Of a DNA stretch of 20,134 nucleotides, positions 1-7,370 are shown in pieces. Below the pieces are notes generated by a model, which saw only the letters and a program-made list of their open reading frames with translations, ran no database searches and had not been told where the DNA came from. Each line of letters opens with the position of its first letter. Position 1 is the stretch's first letter. Position numbers and translations under genes: made by a program. Source of the DNA: an uncultured Lachnospiraceae bacterium (lineage in GTDB: Bacteria; Bacillota; Clostridia; Lachnospirales; Lachnospiraceae); NCBI GenBank assembly GCA_934293575.1, contig CAKQYU010000018.1, positions 1 to 20,134 on the forward strand, read 5' to 3'.

Positions 1-130
1 TTGGTGTGACAGGTGTCTGTGTAGCAGCCGGAGTCTCGGTCGGTGTGACAGGTGTCTGTGTAGCAGCCGGAGTCTCAGCTGATGTAACCGGTGTTACATT
101 TGTTTCATTTACATTTGTGTTTTCGCCCAT
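1..130 (-). CDS. N-terminal part of Thr/Pro-rich repeat protein (partial)
   Basis: Read on the minus strand, an ATG at 130-128 opens a frame that stays open to the window edge. It begins MGENTNVNETNVTPVTSAET and continues with a 13-residue unit, TETPAATQTPVTP, that is repeated. A good ribosome binding site (AGGAG) lies just upstream on that strand, within about 138-145. Only about 43 residues are visible, all low-complexity Thr, Pro and Ala. That suggests an extended, disordered N-terminal tail. The gene is divergent from the DUF2752 gene. In Lachnospiraceae a DUF2752 gene often sits next to a small membrane protein with a disordered N-terminus (CD225/TM2/DUF4190 type), so that is a possible identity, but it is only inferred because the C-terminal part is outside the window. 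Confidence 0.7.
   Translation of the reverse strand, partial: MGENTNVNETNVTPVTSAETPAATQTPVTPTETPAATQTPVTP
3..76. repeat. Tandem repeat, 39-bp period, two copies visible
   Basis: Positions 3-37 and 42-76 are identical over 35 bases, separated by the four bases ggtc, giving a 39-bp period. It encodes the 13-residue Thr/Pro-rich unit of the minus-strand gene. The first copy meets the window edge, so the copy number is unknown. Confidence 0.9.
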
Positions 131-204
131 AATTCTTCTCCTGTAGTCATAAAAATATAGTTACTGTCTAAATAAGTAATACCACAACTATATCATTAAG
201 CGAG

Positions 205-210
205 TATAAT
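205..210 (+). promoter_or_regulatory. Possible -10 element for the DUF2752 gene
   Basis: A perfect TATAAT occurs in the divergent intergenic region about 100 bases before the chosen start at 312. No recognisable -35 hexamer lies 16-18 bases upstream, so this is a weak call. The rest of 131-311 shows no other clear signal. Confidence 0.25.
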
Positions 211-311
211 TGCAAAGGATATTTTATCTATCCCTTGCGAAAAACAGGAATCTGTGTAATAATCATACATGGATTGAAAACGGAAGAGTAATACGGAGGA
301 CAAATTACGCA

Positions 312-758
312 ATGCAGAGTGGATATATAGATTATAAAATTCTAAAAAGAGATTTTATAATTGTAAATGTTACGGCGGGAATTGCGATAGTTATGATGGC
401 TTTTTTTGTGCTTCTGCAACAGTGGAATGTGTTACCATCGAGTCCTTGCTTGTTTCATGATTTGTTCCATTTATATTGTCCGGGATGCGGAGGAACAAGA
501 GCCGGTATGGCATTGTTGAGAGGACAGGTGTTTTTGTCACTTTATGATAACCCTGCACTTCTTACCGGAATTATATTGATTTTTTGCTATGAAGTGGGTG
601 TTGCCTTCACTTTATATAAAAGAAATGGTAAAAAATATTATATTGCAAAAGGATGGCCTGTATATGTATATCTGGCGATTGTTTTTGGATTTGCTGTCCT
701 TCGGAATATTTTTTTAATATTTTTTCACTTTGACATGTTGCATGATTTCATAAAATAG
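312..758 (+). CDS. DUF2752 family membrane protein
   Basis: A small integral membrane protein of 148 residues in the DUF2752 family, function unknown. The family signature is present as CPGCGGTRAG followed by MALLRGQ, sitting after the first membrane helix. Three hydrophobic segments are visible: roughly residues 17-40, 80-105 and 118-145 of the protein. The ATG at 312 is chosen because GGAGGA at 295-300 lies at suitable spacing. An in-frame TTG at 210 would add 34 polar residues, but it has no binding site and is not family-like. The paired cysteines of the CPxCGxTR motif are conserved in the family and could bind metal or be redox active, which is inference. The last bases of the gene overlap the tRNA-Leu promoter. 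Confidence 0.85.
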   Translation: MQSGYIDYKILKRDFIIVNVTAGIAIVMMAFFVLLQQWNVLPSSPCLFHDLFHLYCPGCGGTRAGMALLRGQVFLSLYDNPALLTGIILIFCYEVGVAFTLYKRNGKKYYIAKGWPVYVYLAIVFGFAVLRNIFLIFFHFDMLHDFIK

Positions 759-766
759 GATATTAT
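738..766 (+). promoter_or_regulatory. Promoter of tRNA-Leu
   Basis: TTGCAT (738-743), a 17-base spacer, and TATTAT (761-766), ending 23 bases before the tRNA. The -35 hexamer lies inside the end of the DUF2752 coding sequence. Position and spacing fit a sigma-A-type promoter. Confidence 0.65.
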
Positions 767-789
767 ATCATGTGGAAAAGATAATATTT

Positions 790-872
790 GCAGTCGTGGC
801 GGAATGGCAGACGCGCTAGATTCAGGTTCTAGTGCCCGCAAGGGCGTGTGGGTTCAACTCCCATCGACTGCA
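790..872 (+). tRNA. tRNA-Leu (anticodon CAG)
   Basis: The acceptor strands GCAGTCG (790-796) and CGACTGC (865-871) pair perfectly, with discriminator A at 872. The anticodon stem CTAGA/TCTAG encloses the loop TTCAGGT, giving anticodon CAG, which reads CTG leucine codons. The long variable arm (stem CCC/GGG around GCAA) is typical of class II tRNAs such as tRNA-Leu. The T loop contains TTCAACT. The 3' CCA is not encoded, so it would be added after transcription. Confidence 0.96.
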
Positions 873-879
873 CGATAAG

Positions 880-908
880 ACTTGAAGGATATGTTCCTTC
901 AAGTTTTT
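880..908 (+). terminator. Rho-independent terminator after tRNA-Leu
   Basis: ACTTGAAGGA (880-889) and TCCTTCAAGT (895-904) form a perfect 10-bp stem with a 5-base loop, followed by a T run to 908. It begins 8 bases after the tRNA. Confidence 0.9.
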
Positions 909-939
909 AATTTATTAACAGATAAAATGAGGAAAACCG

Positions 940-1635
940 ATGAGAAATGAAAAAGAAAAATATGAAGAATATAGAAGTTTAAAACGCAAAGGGATTGTGG
1001 CAATCTGTATTATCGTTGTTGTGATTGGTTTATGCGTTTTTTTCTATTTAAAGGGGAAACAGGATAAAGATAAGAATTTAATTTCAAGTGCGGTTGATTC
1101 GGTAGAAGAGGCAGTGCTCGGACAGGACGGTAAAGTATATACGGTTACAGAGACTTCCTTAGAGGAGGTGGTAACAACCGGTAAGCTTTATACCGCAGAG
1201 TATCCGTATAATGGTTACACGGCTGTTTATGATGAGGAAGCCGGAGACGGAACCATAAAATATTATGTGGCATACAGGGGTATGGTTAAGGCAGGGATTG
1301 ATGTCAGTAAGATTCAGGTTACGCTGGAAAAAGACAGTAACCGGATAATTGTCAGACTTCCCAAAGTGGAGATTGAAGAACCGGTTGTAGATTCCGGACG
1401 GATGCAATATATTTTTACGAAGAAAAAGTATGAAACGGAGACCGTTACACAGGAGGCATACAAAAAAGCAATTGAAGATTTAAAAGAAAAGGTAAATGCA
1501 GATGACAGTATTGTTGCAACGGCAACCGAATCTGCAAAGGCAGCGGAGAAGGCATTGATAGAACCGTGGGTAAATCAGGTGGATTCCGACCGGCAGTATG
1601 AAGTGATTGTATTAGGTTATGGGGAGGAGGAATAA
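940..1635 (+). CDS. DUF4230 domain protein, membrane-anchored
   Basis: A protein of 231 residues with a short basic and acidic N-terminus, one membrane helix at about residues 19-37 (IVAICIIVVVIGLCVFFYL) and an outside-facing domain of the DUF4230 family. The family has no established function. The domain region, about 70-230, has the usual strand-rich first half (YTAEYPYNGYTAVYDEEAG, then a segment ending KVEIEEP) and a helical C-terminal part. The start is supported by an AATGAGGA binding site at about 926-933. The next gene starts one base after this stop, so the two are surely translated from one message. There are only 31 bases between the tRNA terminator and this start, too few for a complete typical promoter. 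Confidence 0.82.
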   Translation: MRNEKEKYEEYRSLKRKGIVAICIIVVVIGLCVFFYLKGKQDKDKNLISSAVDSVEEAVLGQDGKVYTVTETSLEEVVTTGKLYTAEYPYNGYTAVYDEEAGDGTIKYYVAYRGMVKAGIDVSKIQVTLEKDSNRIIVRLPKVEIEEPVVDSGRMQYIFTKKKYETETVTQEAYKKAIEDLKEKVNADDSIVATATESAKAAEKALIEPWVNQVDSDRQYEVIVLGYGEEE

Positions 1636-1636
1636 G

Positions 1637-2296
1637 ATGAAAACAAGAATAGAGTTTGTTATCATGTTTTTTCTTCTGTGCCTGACAACCGGTTGTGCAG
1701 ATAAGAAAAATCAAAATACGGAAGCAGCCACACAGGAAATTACAACGGATAGGGAAGCGGAAGTGGTGCCGGAATTAAGTCAGATTAAAAATATTTGTGA
1801 ATTGGCAACATTGCGTTGCGAGTATCATAATGTGGCACAGTCAACAAAGGAATCCGGAACCGGTATTGCACATTTTGGCGAGAAGGAGCGGGATTTCTGG
1901 ATTGAGTATGTAGGTCAGGTAGAAATCAGTTATGATGCCGATTATATTAAGATGGAACAGAATGGTACCCGGATTACGATTACCCTGCCGGCACCGAAGG
2001 TGACCTGTACGGTGCAGCCGGATTCATGGGATGAAAATTCCTATGTGATTGAATCAGATCAGTGGATACAGAAAAATCCGATTACTGCCGATGACCAGAC
2101 AAAGGCAATCCGTGAAGCCAATGAACAGATGGAGCAGGATGTCAGAAATAATTCCAGTCTGCTGAACACTGCCAATTTGCAGGCACAGGAATTAATTCGG
2201 AATTATATTAACCAGATTGGAAATGCTACGGGTGTGACATATCAGATTGATTTCCAAAGTGAGGAAGTTAAGACGACGGAAACAAGTATGGAATAG
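1637..2296 (+). CDS. DUF4230 domain lipoprotein
   Basis: A protein of 219 residues with a lipoprotein signal: MKTR, a hydrophobic stretch, then the lipobox LTTGC with Cys20 as the lipidation site. After an acidic linker the sequence follows the same plan as the upstream gene, so it is a second DUF4230 paralogue. It shares the strand pattern around residues 85-125 (ISYDADYIKMEQNGTRITITLPAPKV) and the helical end with a region like QDVRNNSSLLNTANLQAQEL. The ATG at 1637 is chosen because GGGGAGGAGG at 1621-1630 precedes it closely. A frame-extending ATG at 1619 would place that binding site inside the gene. The pair probably forms a surface complex or two versions of one module, which is inference. 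Confidence 0.82.
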   Translation: MKTRIEFVIMFFLLCLTTGCADKKNQNTEAATQEITTDREAEVVPELSQIKNICELATLRCEYHNVAQSTKESGTGIAHFGEKERDFWIEYVGQVEISYDADYIKMEQNGTRITITLPAPKVTCTVQPDSWDENSYVIESDQWIQKNPITADDQTKAIREANEQMEQDVRNNSSLLNTANLQAQELIRNYINQIGNATGVTYQIDFQSEEVKTTETSME

Positions 2297-2501
2297 AGAA
2301 AGGTGAATTAATATTTAATGGTAATTGATTCGGAAAACTTATTTATATAAACTATTTTCAAATTTGATTTTGCAAAATTAACAATTGATATGCTAAAACT
2401 TTGAAAAATTAATGAAAAACATAGAAATTTTTTATTTTGTCTTTTCATGGAATATATTTTATGATACTATAATCGAAGTAATTACCGAAGGGAGAACACT
2501 T
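2297..2501. other. AT-rich intergenic region before aminotransferase gene
   Basis: This 205-base gap has no recognisable gene. It holds a 12-base palindrome ATTTTGCAAAAT (2367-2378) and an inverted pair TTTTCAAA (2355-2362) / TTTGAAAA (2400-2407). No GC stem with a T run is visible for the upstream operon. The aminotransferase promoter lies at its right end. Confidence 0.6.
2444..2473 (+). promoter_or_regulatory. Promoter of aminotransferase gene
   Basis: A perfect TATAAT at 2468-2473 lies 28 bases before the start codon. The best -35 candidate is TTCATG (2444-2449) with an 18-base spacer, which is a weak match to TTGACA. Confidence 0.5.
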
Positions 2502-3785
2502 ATGAAACCATTGAAGGAAATGACAAGAGATGAATTGTTAGCTTTGAAGGCAACATTGACAGAAGAATACAAAGAAGCGCAGAAAAAGGGATTGCAGCTT
2601 GATATGTCAAGAGGTAAGCCTGGGAAAACGCAGTTGGATTTATCTCTTCCGTTATTAGATGTGATTTCATCTAAGGATGAGATGTTAGCAAGTGATGGAT
2701 TGGATATCAGAAATTATGGTGTATTAGATGGTCTTCCGGAAGCAAAACAGTTAATGGCTGAAATGATGGATACAACGCCTGAACATGTTTCTATCTTTGG
2801 AAATGCAAGTCTTACTATTATGTATGATACCGTTTCACGGGCAATGACAAAGGGATTGATGGGAGAGACTCCATGGTGTAAGCTTGATAAGGTCAAATTC
2901 CTGTGTCCGGTTCCGGGATATGACCGACATTTTGCCATTACAGAAAGCTTTGGTATTGAAATGATTAATATTCCGATGGATGAGAATGGTCCGGATATGG
3001 ATTTGGTTGAAAAATATGTTTCGGAGGATGAAGCGGTAAAAGGTATCTGGTGTGTACCGAAATACGCAAATCCGACAGGAATTTCTTATTCGGATGAAGT
3101 AGTAAGAAGAATGGCTTCCTTAAAGCCGGCGGCAAAGGATTTCAGACTTTATTGGGATAATGCATATTGTATTCATCATTTATATGATGACCAGCATGAT
3201 GAGATTTTGGATATTATTTCGGAATGTGAAAAGGCTGGTAATCCGGATATGGTATTTGAGTTTGCATCAACTTCAAAGGTATCATTCCCTGGAGCAGGAA
3301 TGGCAGCTATGGCAGCTTCTGTTGCAAACCTGGAAGATATGAAGAAAACAATGACGATTCAGACAATCGGATATGATAAGATTAATCAGCTGCGTCATGT
3401 GAAGTTTTTCAAGAACCGTGCTGGTTTGGATGCGCATATGATGAAGCATGCAGCATTGATGAGACCGAAGTTTGAAGCGGTATTGGATGTATTAACGAAT
3501 GAATTAGAGGGATTGGGGATTGGTTCGTGGATTGTGCCAAGAGGAGGATATTTTATTTCCTTTGACGCAATGGAAGGATGTGCAAAAGCGATTGTTCAAA
3601 AATGTAAAGAAGCAGGTGTTGTACTGACCGGTGCCGGTGCGACTTATCCATACAAAAAAGATCCGAAGGACAGTAATATTCGTATTGCTCCATCTTTCCC
3701 AACACCGGAAGAGATGAGAGAAGCAGCTGAGTTATTTACACTTTGTGTAAAACTGGTTAGTGTGGAAAAATTGCTTGCAGCATAG
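2502..3785 (+). CDS. PLP-dependent aminotransferase (Aminotran_MocR / AspT type)
   Basis: A 427-residue fold-type I PLP enzyme. It belongs to the family (PF12897) that includes the Corynebacterium glutamicum aspartate aminotransferase, so transfer of the amino group of aspartate to 2-oxoglutarate is the likely reaction in the cytoplasm. The family hallmark MSRGKPG near the N-terminus is present. Cofactor residues fit: N190 in YANPTG, D219 and Y222 in WDNAY, and the Schiff-base lysine K259 in STSKVSFPG. The carboxylate-binding arginine is probably in the SNIRIAPSFP segment near the C-terminus. The ATG at 2502 is chosen from AAGGGAG at 2488-2494; the frame is open further upstream but crosses the promoter. 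Substrate specificity is inferred from the family, not shown. Confidence 0.88.
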   Translation: MKPLKEMTRDELLALKATLTEEYKEAQKKGLQLDMSRGKPGKTQLDLSLPLLDVISSKDEMLASDGLDIRNYGVLDGLPEAKQLMAEMMDTTPEHVSIFGNASLTIMYDTVSRAMTKGLMGETPWCKLDKVKFLCPVPGYDRHFAITESFGIEMINIPMDENGPDMDLVEKYVSEDEAVKGIWCVPKYANPTGISYSDEVVRRMASLKPAAKDFRLYWDNAYCIHHLYDDQHDEILDIISECEKAGNPDMVFEFASTSKVSFPGAGMAAMAASVANLEDMKKTMTIQTIGYDKINQLRHVKFFKNRAGLDAHMMKHAALMRPKFEAVLDVLTNELEGLGIGSWIVPRGGYFISFDAMEGCAKAIVQKCKEAGVVLTGAGATYPYKKDPKDSNIRIAPSFPTPEEMREAAELFTLCVKLVSVEKLLAA

Positions 3786-3815
3786 ATAAATATTGACAAT
3801 TCGTGATGAATAGAA

Positions 3816-3843
3816 GGGGGGCAGAATTTCTGTCCTCTTTTTT
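3816..3843 (+). terminator. Terminator after aminotransferase gene
   Basis: The run GGGGGGCAGA (3816-3825) pairs with TCTG and TCCTCT (3829-3838) through a mix of Watson-Crick and G-U pairs, with loop ATT, and runs into six T residues at 3838-3843. Confidence 0.7.
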
Positions 3844-3877
3844 ACTGTTTTAATAATCGGATAGAAGGAGAAAGAAA

Positions 3878-5269
3878 ATGGAAGTGACAATGGAGAAAAA
3901 GGGAATAAAAGATTTAACCCATGGAAATCCCATGAAATTGATTTTGCAGTTTGGGGTTCCTTTATTATTTGGTCTGATATTTCAGCAATTTTATAATCTG
4001 GTGGATTCTATTATTGTTGGAAAGTTGTTGGGTGTAAATGCATTGGCTGCCGTAGGTTCGACCGGCTCTATAAATTTTATGATATTGGGATTTTGTATTG
4101 GTGTGTGTAATGGATTTGCAATTCCGGTTGCACAGGCATTTGGTGCAAAGGATATGACCGGGGTAAAGCGATATATCACAAACAGTGCATGGATGTCGAT
4201 TATCTTTTCTGTCATATTGACAACGATAATTGGACTGGCAACACACAAAATTCTGGAATGGATGAATACACCGGCATCGATTATTAAGGATGCCTATACA
4301 TATATTTTTATTATTTTTATGGGAATTCCGTTGATATTTTTATATAATATGGTATCTGCAATTCTGCGTTCCCTCGGAAATAGTGTAGCACCGGTAGTTT
4401 TTCTGGTGTGTTCGTCTGTCATTAATATTATATTGGACATTATTATGATTCAGAAGATGGGAATTGCCGGGGCCTCTGTCGCAACGGTAATCGCACAGGG
4501 CGTTTCCGGTATTGCAGGATTGATATATATGATAAAAAAATATCAGCATCTCAATTTTGAAAAAGAAGACTGGAAGTTTGATCTTCAGTATGCCGGAAAA
4601 TTATGTGGAATCGGTGTTCCGATGGGATTGCAGTATTCCATAACGGGAATCGGCAGTGTTATTTTACAGACGGCGGTAAACGGTCTTGGTGAGGCTGTAG
4701 TGGCTGCGGTTGCGGCAGGAACGAAAATATCAATCTTTTTGATGTGTCCGTATGATGCGATGGGCACAACGATGGCAACTTACGGCGGACAGAATGTTGG
4801 TGCAAAACGATTGGATCGGATTCATCAGGGATTGAAGGACTGTTTGTTACTGGGTGTCATTTATTCAATTGTGATTTTTGTTTTTGCATTGGTGTTTGGC
4901 AAGCATTTGGCACTGTTGTTCGTGGATGCAAAGGAAGTTATGATTATTGATTACATTAACCGGTTTTTGATTGGAAATACAGCCTGCTACCTGTTGTTGG
5001 CATGTGTCAATATTTTTCGTTTTCTGATACAGGGACTTGGCTATTCTTCATTTGCGGTAATTGCCGGTATCTGTGAAATGATTGGACGAGGTGTGGTCGG
5101 ATTTTGTATGGTGCCGTATTTTGGATATTTCTTTGTCACAATTGCTTCTCCGATTGCATGGCTATGTGCGGATATGTTTTTGATTCCGGCGTATTTTTAT
5201 GTGATGAAGCGGTTAAAACGGAAAATGCCGGATGCGGTGGAATACAAAAAAGAAGACAGGGAGGAATGA
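3878..5269 (+). CDS. MATE family efflux transporter
   Basis: A 463-residue multidrug and toxic compound extrusion (MATE) protein, normally a cation-driven exporter in the cytoplasmic membrane. The start of the family fold is clear: DLTHGNPMKLILQFGVPLLF, followed by FQQFYNLVDSIIVGKLLGVNALAAVGS, the typical first-helix motif. The rest shows about twelve hydrophobic segments arranged as two halves; the second begins near the GVPMGLQYSITGIGS segment. The length fits the family. The ATG at 3878 follows AGAAGGAG (3863-3870); an ATG 12 bases later is less well placed. The next gene starts 3 bases after the stop, so the two are likely co-transcribed. The transported substrate cannot be told from sequence. 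No convincing promoter was seen in the 34 bases after the preceding terminator. Confidence 0.93.
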   Translation: MEVTMEKKGIKDLTHGNPMKLILQFGVPLLFGLIFQQFYNLVDSIIVGKLLGVNALAAVGSTGSINFMILGFCIGVCNGFAIPVAQAFGAKDMTGVKRYITNSAWMSIIFSVILTTIIGLATHKILEWMNTPASIIKDAYTYIFIIFMGIPLIFLYNMVSAILRSLGNSVAPVVFLVCSSVINIILDIIMIQKMGIAGASVATVIAQGVSGIAGLIYMIKKYQHLNFEKEDWKFDLQYAGKLCGIGVPMGLQYSITGIGSVILQTAVNGLGEAVVAAVAAGTKISIFLMCPYDAMGTTMATYGGQNVGAKRLDRIHQGLKDCLLLGVIYSIVIFVFALVFGKHLALLFVDAKEVMIIDYINRFLIGNTACYLLLACVNIFRFLIQGLGYSSFAVIAGICEMIGRGVVGFCMVPYFGYFFVTIASPIAWLCADMFLIPAYFYVMKRLKRKMPDAVEYKKEDREE

Positions 5270-5272
5270 AAA

Positions 5273-5752
5273 ATGTCAAAAAAGGAAAATAAAACGAATG
5301 CAATGCGGATATTGGATAAGAATAAAATCAGCTATCGTACTAATACCTACGAATGTGATGAATTTATAGATGGAATCCATGTGGCAGACATGAACGGGGA
5401 TCCCTATGAGCAGTCTTTTAAGACCCTTGTGACAGTTGGAAAGAGCGGCGGCTATTATGTATTTGCTCTGCCGATTGATAAAGAAATTGATTTTAAAAAA
5501 GCAGCAAAAATCGTTGGAGAAAAATCGATTGAAATGATACATGTAAAGGATATCAATAAAATAACCGGCTACATCCGTGGGGGGTGTACGCCGGTAGGTA
5601 TGAAAAAAATGTATCCGACCGTTATTCATGAAAGTGCTAAAAATTTTGATGAGATTATCATCAGCGGCGGAAGGATTGGATTGCAGATTATATTAAATCC
5701 AAATGATCTTGCAGCCGTAACGAATGCAAAATTTGCAGATTTTCTTGCATAA
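5273..5752 (+). CDS. ybaK: Cys-tRNA(Pro) deacylase, YbaK/EbsC family
   Basis: A 159-residue protein of the YbaK branch of the ProX/INS editing family, which hydrolyses Cys wrongly charged on tRNA-Pro in the cytoplasm. The family motifs are visible: EQSFKTLVT with the lysine K50 matching the catalytic lysine of the family, YYVFALPIDKEIDFKKAAKI, and RGGCTPVGMKKMYP, the YbaK-specific CxPxGMKK loop. The C-terminal GGRIGLQIILNPNDL segment is also typical. The full length is normal for the family. The GGGAGGAA binding site overlaps the end of the MATE gene. The stop codon lies only 4 bases from the stop of the convergent cardiolipin synthase gene. Confidence 0.93.
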   Translation: MSKKENKTNAMRILDKNKISYRTNTYECDEFIDGIHVADMNGDPYEQSFKTLVTVGKSGGYYVFALPIDKEIDFKKAAKIVGEKSIEMIHVKDINKITGYIRGGCTPVGMKKMYPTVIHESAKNFDEIIISGGRIGLQIILNPNDLAAVTNAKFADFLA

Positions 5753-5756
5753 AGTA

Positions 5757-7343
5757 TTATAGTAATGGTGCGTATAACCGGAGTAAGGTAAGCCATAACC
5801 GATAAGGTTTGTTCATTGCAAGGCAATGTTCATAGGTAATCTCTTCGGATTCGTCAATCGTTTCCAAGATGTCTGCTTTGACATCTTTTACGATGGATGA
5901 ATAGTACAACATCGATGCACATTCAAAATGCAGATATAAACTTCTAAAGTCTAAATTGATGGAACCGATAGCGCAGTATTTATCATCGGCAATCATCATT
6001 TTGGAATGAATAAATCCCGGTGTGTATTCATAAATTTTCACACCTGCTTTTGTAAGCGGTTCATAGAAAGAGCGTGTAATCATAAATACAGTTCGTTTAT
6101 CCGGAATGTGAGGTGTGACAATTCTGACATCAACACCACTGGAAGCTGCCAATGTCAGGGCGGTGATCATTTCGTTATCAATAATCAGATAAGGTGTTGT
6201 GATATAAATATATTTTGTTGCACGATGAATCATATTCAGATACACATTCTCCGCAACGATTTCCGAAAAAAGCGGATTGTCGGCATAGGGCTGTACATAG
6301 CCGTCGGAAACGATTCCCGGTTCTGTATTCTCATCCTTTGGAAGTCCCGGATATTTGAATTTATCATAGTCGATTTCTTCCCCGCTTAAATGTTTCCAAA
6401 ACTGCAAAAACATAACGGTAAAATTCCATGTGGCAGGGCCTTTTAACATGATACCGGTATCCTTCCAGTAACCGTTGATTTTCTGACGTTTGTTGATGTA
6501 TTCGTCTGCTAAATTGACGCCGCCGGTAAAAGAAGTATGTCCGTCAATGACAACAATTTTTCTATGGTCTCTGTTATTTTGTCGAAGGGATAAAGTTGCA
6601 CTGACCGGATTAAAGCAGTAGCATTGAATTCCCAAGTCGCGTAACTGCTTAAAATAATCGACAGGAAGTGTCTGTAAGCTTCCCATGTCATCGTAAATGA
6701 TTCTTACATCCAATCCGTCGGATGCTTTCTTTTTTAATATGGTAAGTACGTTATTCCAGAAAATTCCGTCATGAATAATGAAGAATTCCAAAAAGATGAA
6801 ATGCTTTGCTTTTGCCAGCTCCTGCAACAATTCCTGATAATACAATTCGCCGTCTTTAAAGTATTTTGCCTGTGTATTTTTATATACCGGATATTTTGCC
6901 TGATTGTAGATGTATTGTGCCTGTAAAAGGGCATGATCATTTATATCATCTATTTCTTTAAGAATTTGTGGATCTTGTGATAAATGTTGTTTGGATTCTT
7001 CCACTGCATCCCGGACGCTGCGCCGGAACGCACGTCTTGTTTGGTTGACGGACAGTAACAGATAGAATGCGCCACCAAAGATAGGTGCCAATAAAATAGA
7101 AATACACCATGCAAGTTTATATGCGGGATTCATTGGTTTGTTTATGATATAGATAACCACTAAAATACTTAAAATTGTCATTCCACTTTCTAGGAAAATA
7201 TAGTGTTCATGTAGTTGGAAATAGGCGTAGATAAAGAAAGACACCTGTAGAAGTACAAAGATAAATACCCATATTAATTTATCTAAAAATAATGTATAGT
7301 CTCCTCGTTTTCGTTCTTTATCAATAACCTGTTGTTTTGCCAT
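5757..7343 (-). CDS. cls: Cardiolipin synthase (phospholipase D superfamily)
   Basis: A 528-residue membrane enzyme that condenses two phosphatidylglycerol molecules to cardiolipin. The N-terminal 100 residues hold three hydrophobic helices, the last in the PLDc_N region (AWCISILLAPIFGGAFYLLL). Two HKD catalytic motifs follow: H260-R-K262 with D267 (HRKIVVIDGHTSFTGGVN) and H446-S-K448 with D453 (HSKMMIADDKYCAIGSINLD). Both are complete, so the enzyme should be active. The start is supported by GGAGGA at about 7349-7354 on this strand. It lies 27 bases downstream of the RlmI-like gene and is probably transcribed with it. No terminator is visible in the 4 bases before ybaK. Confidence 0.95.
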   Translation of the reverse strand: MAKQQVIDKERKRGDYTLFLDKLIWVFIFVLLQVSFFIYAYFQLHEHYIFLESGMTILSILVVIYIINKPMNPAYKLAWCISILLAPIFGGAFYLLLSVNQTRRAFRRSVRDAVEESKQHLSQDPQILKEIDDINDHALLQAQYIYNQAKYPVYKNTQAKYFKDGELYYQELLQELAKAKHFIFLEFFIIHDGIFWNNVLTILKKKASDGLDVRIIYDDMGSLQTLPVDYFKQLRDLGIQCYCFNPVSATLSLRQNNRDHRKIVVIDGHTSFTGGVNLADEYINKRQKINGYWKDTGIMLKGPATWNFTVMFLQFWKHLSGEEIDYDKFKYPGLPKDENTEPGIVSDGYVQPYADNPLFSEIVAENVYLNMIHRATKYIYITTPYLIIDNEMITALTLAASSGVDVRIVTPHIPDKRTVFMITRSFYEPLTKAGVKIYEYTPGFIHSKMMIADDKYCAIGSINLDFRSLYLHFECASMLYYSSIVKDVKADILETIDESEEITYEHCLAMNKPYRLWLTLLRLYAPLL

Positions 7344-7370
7344 TTGAATCCTCCGTGTTATGTATTATTG

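Noticed and set aside
1..80. Direct repeats that could suggest a CRISPR array
   Set aside because: The repeated unit is in frame, encodes a Thr/Pro-rich peptide, and the spacer is only 4 bases; there are no cas genes nearby.
210..311. TTG start giving a 34-residue longer DUF2752 protein
   Set aside because: No ribosome binding site precedes the TTG, while GGAGGA at 295-300 suits the ATG at 312; the extra residues are polar and not family-like.
3793..3798. TTGACA as a -35 element for the MATE gene
   Set aside because: The place for a -10 element 17 bases later is the G-rich stem of the terminator, so it cannot form a promoter.
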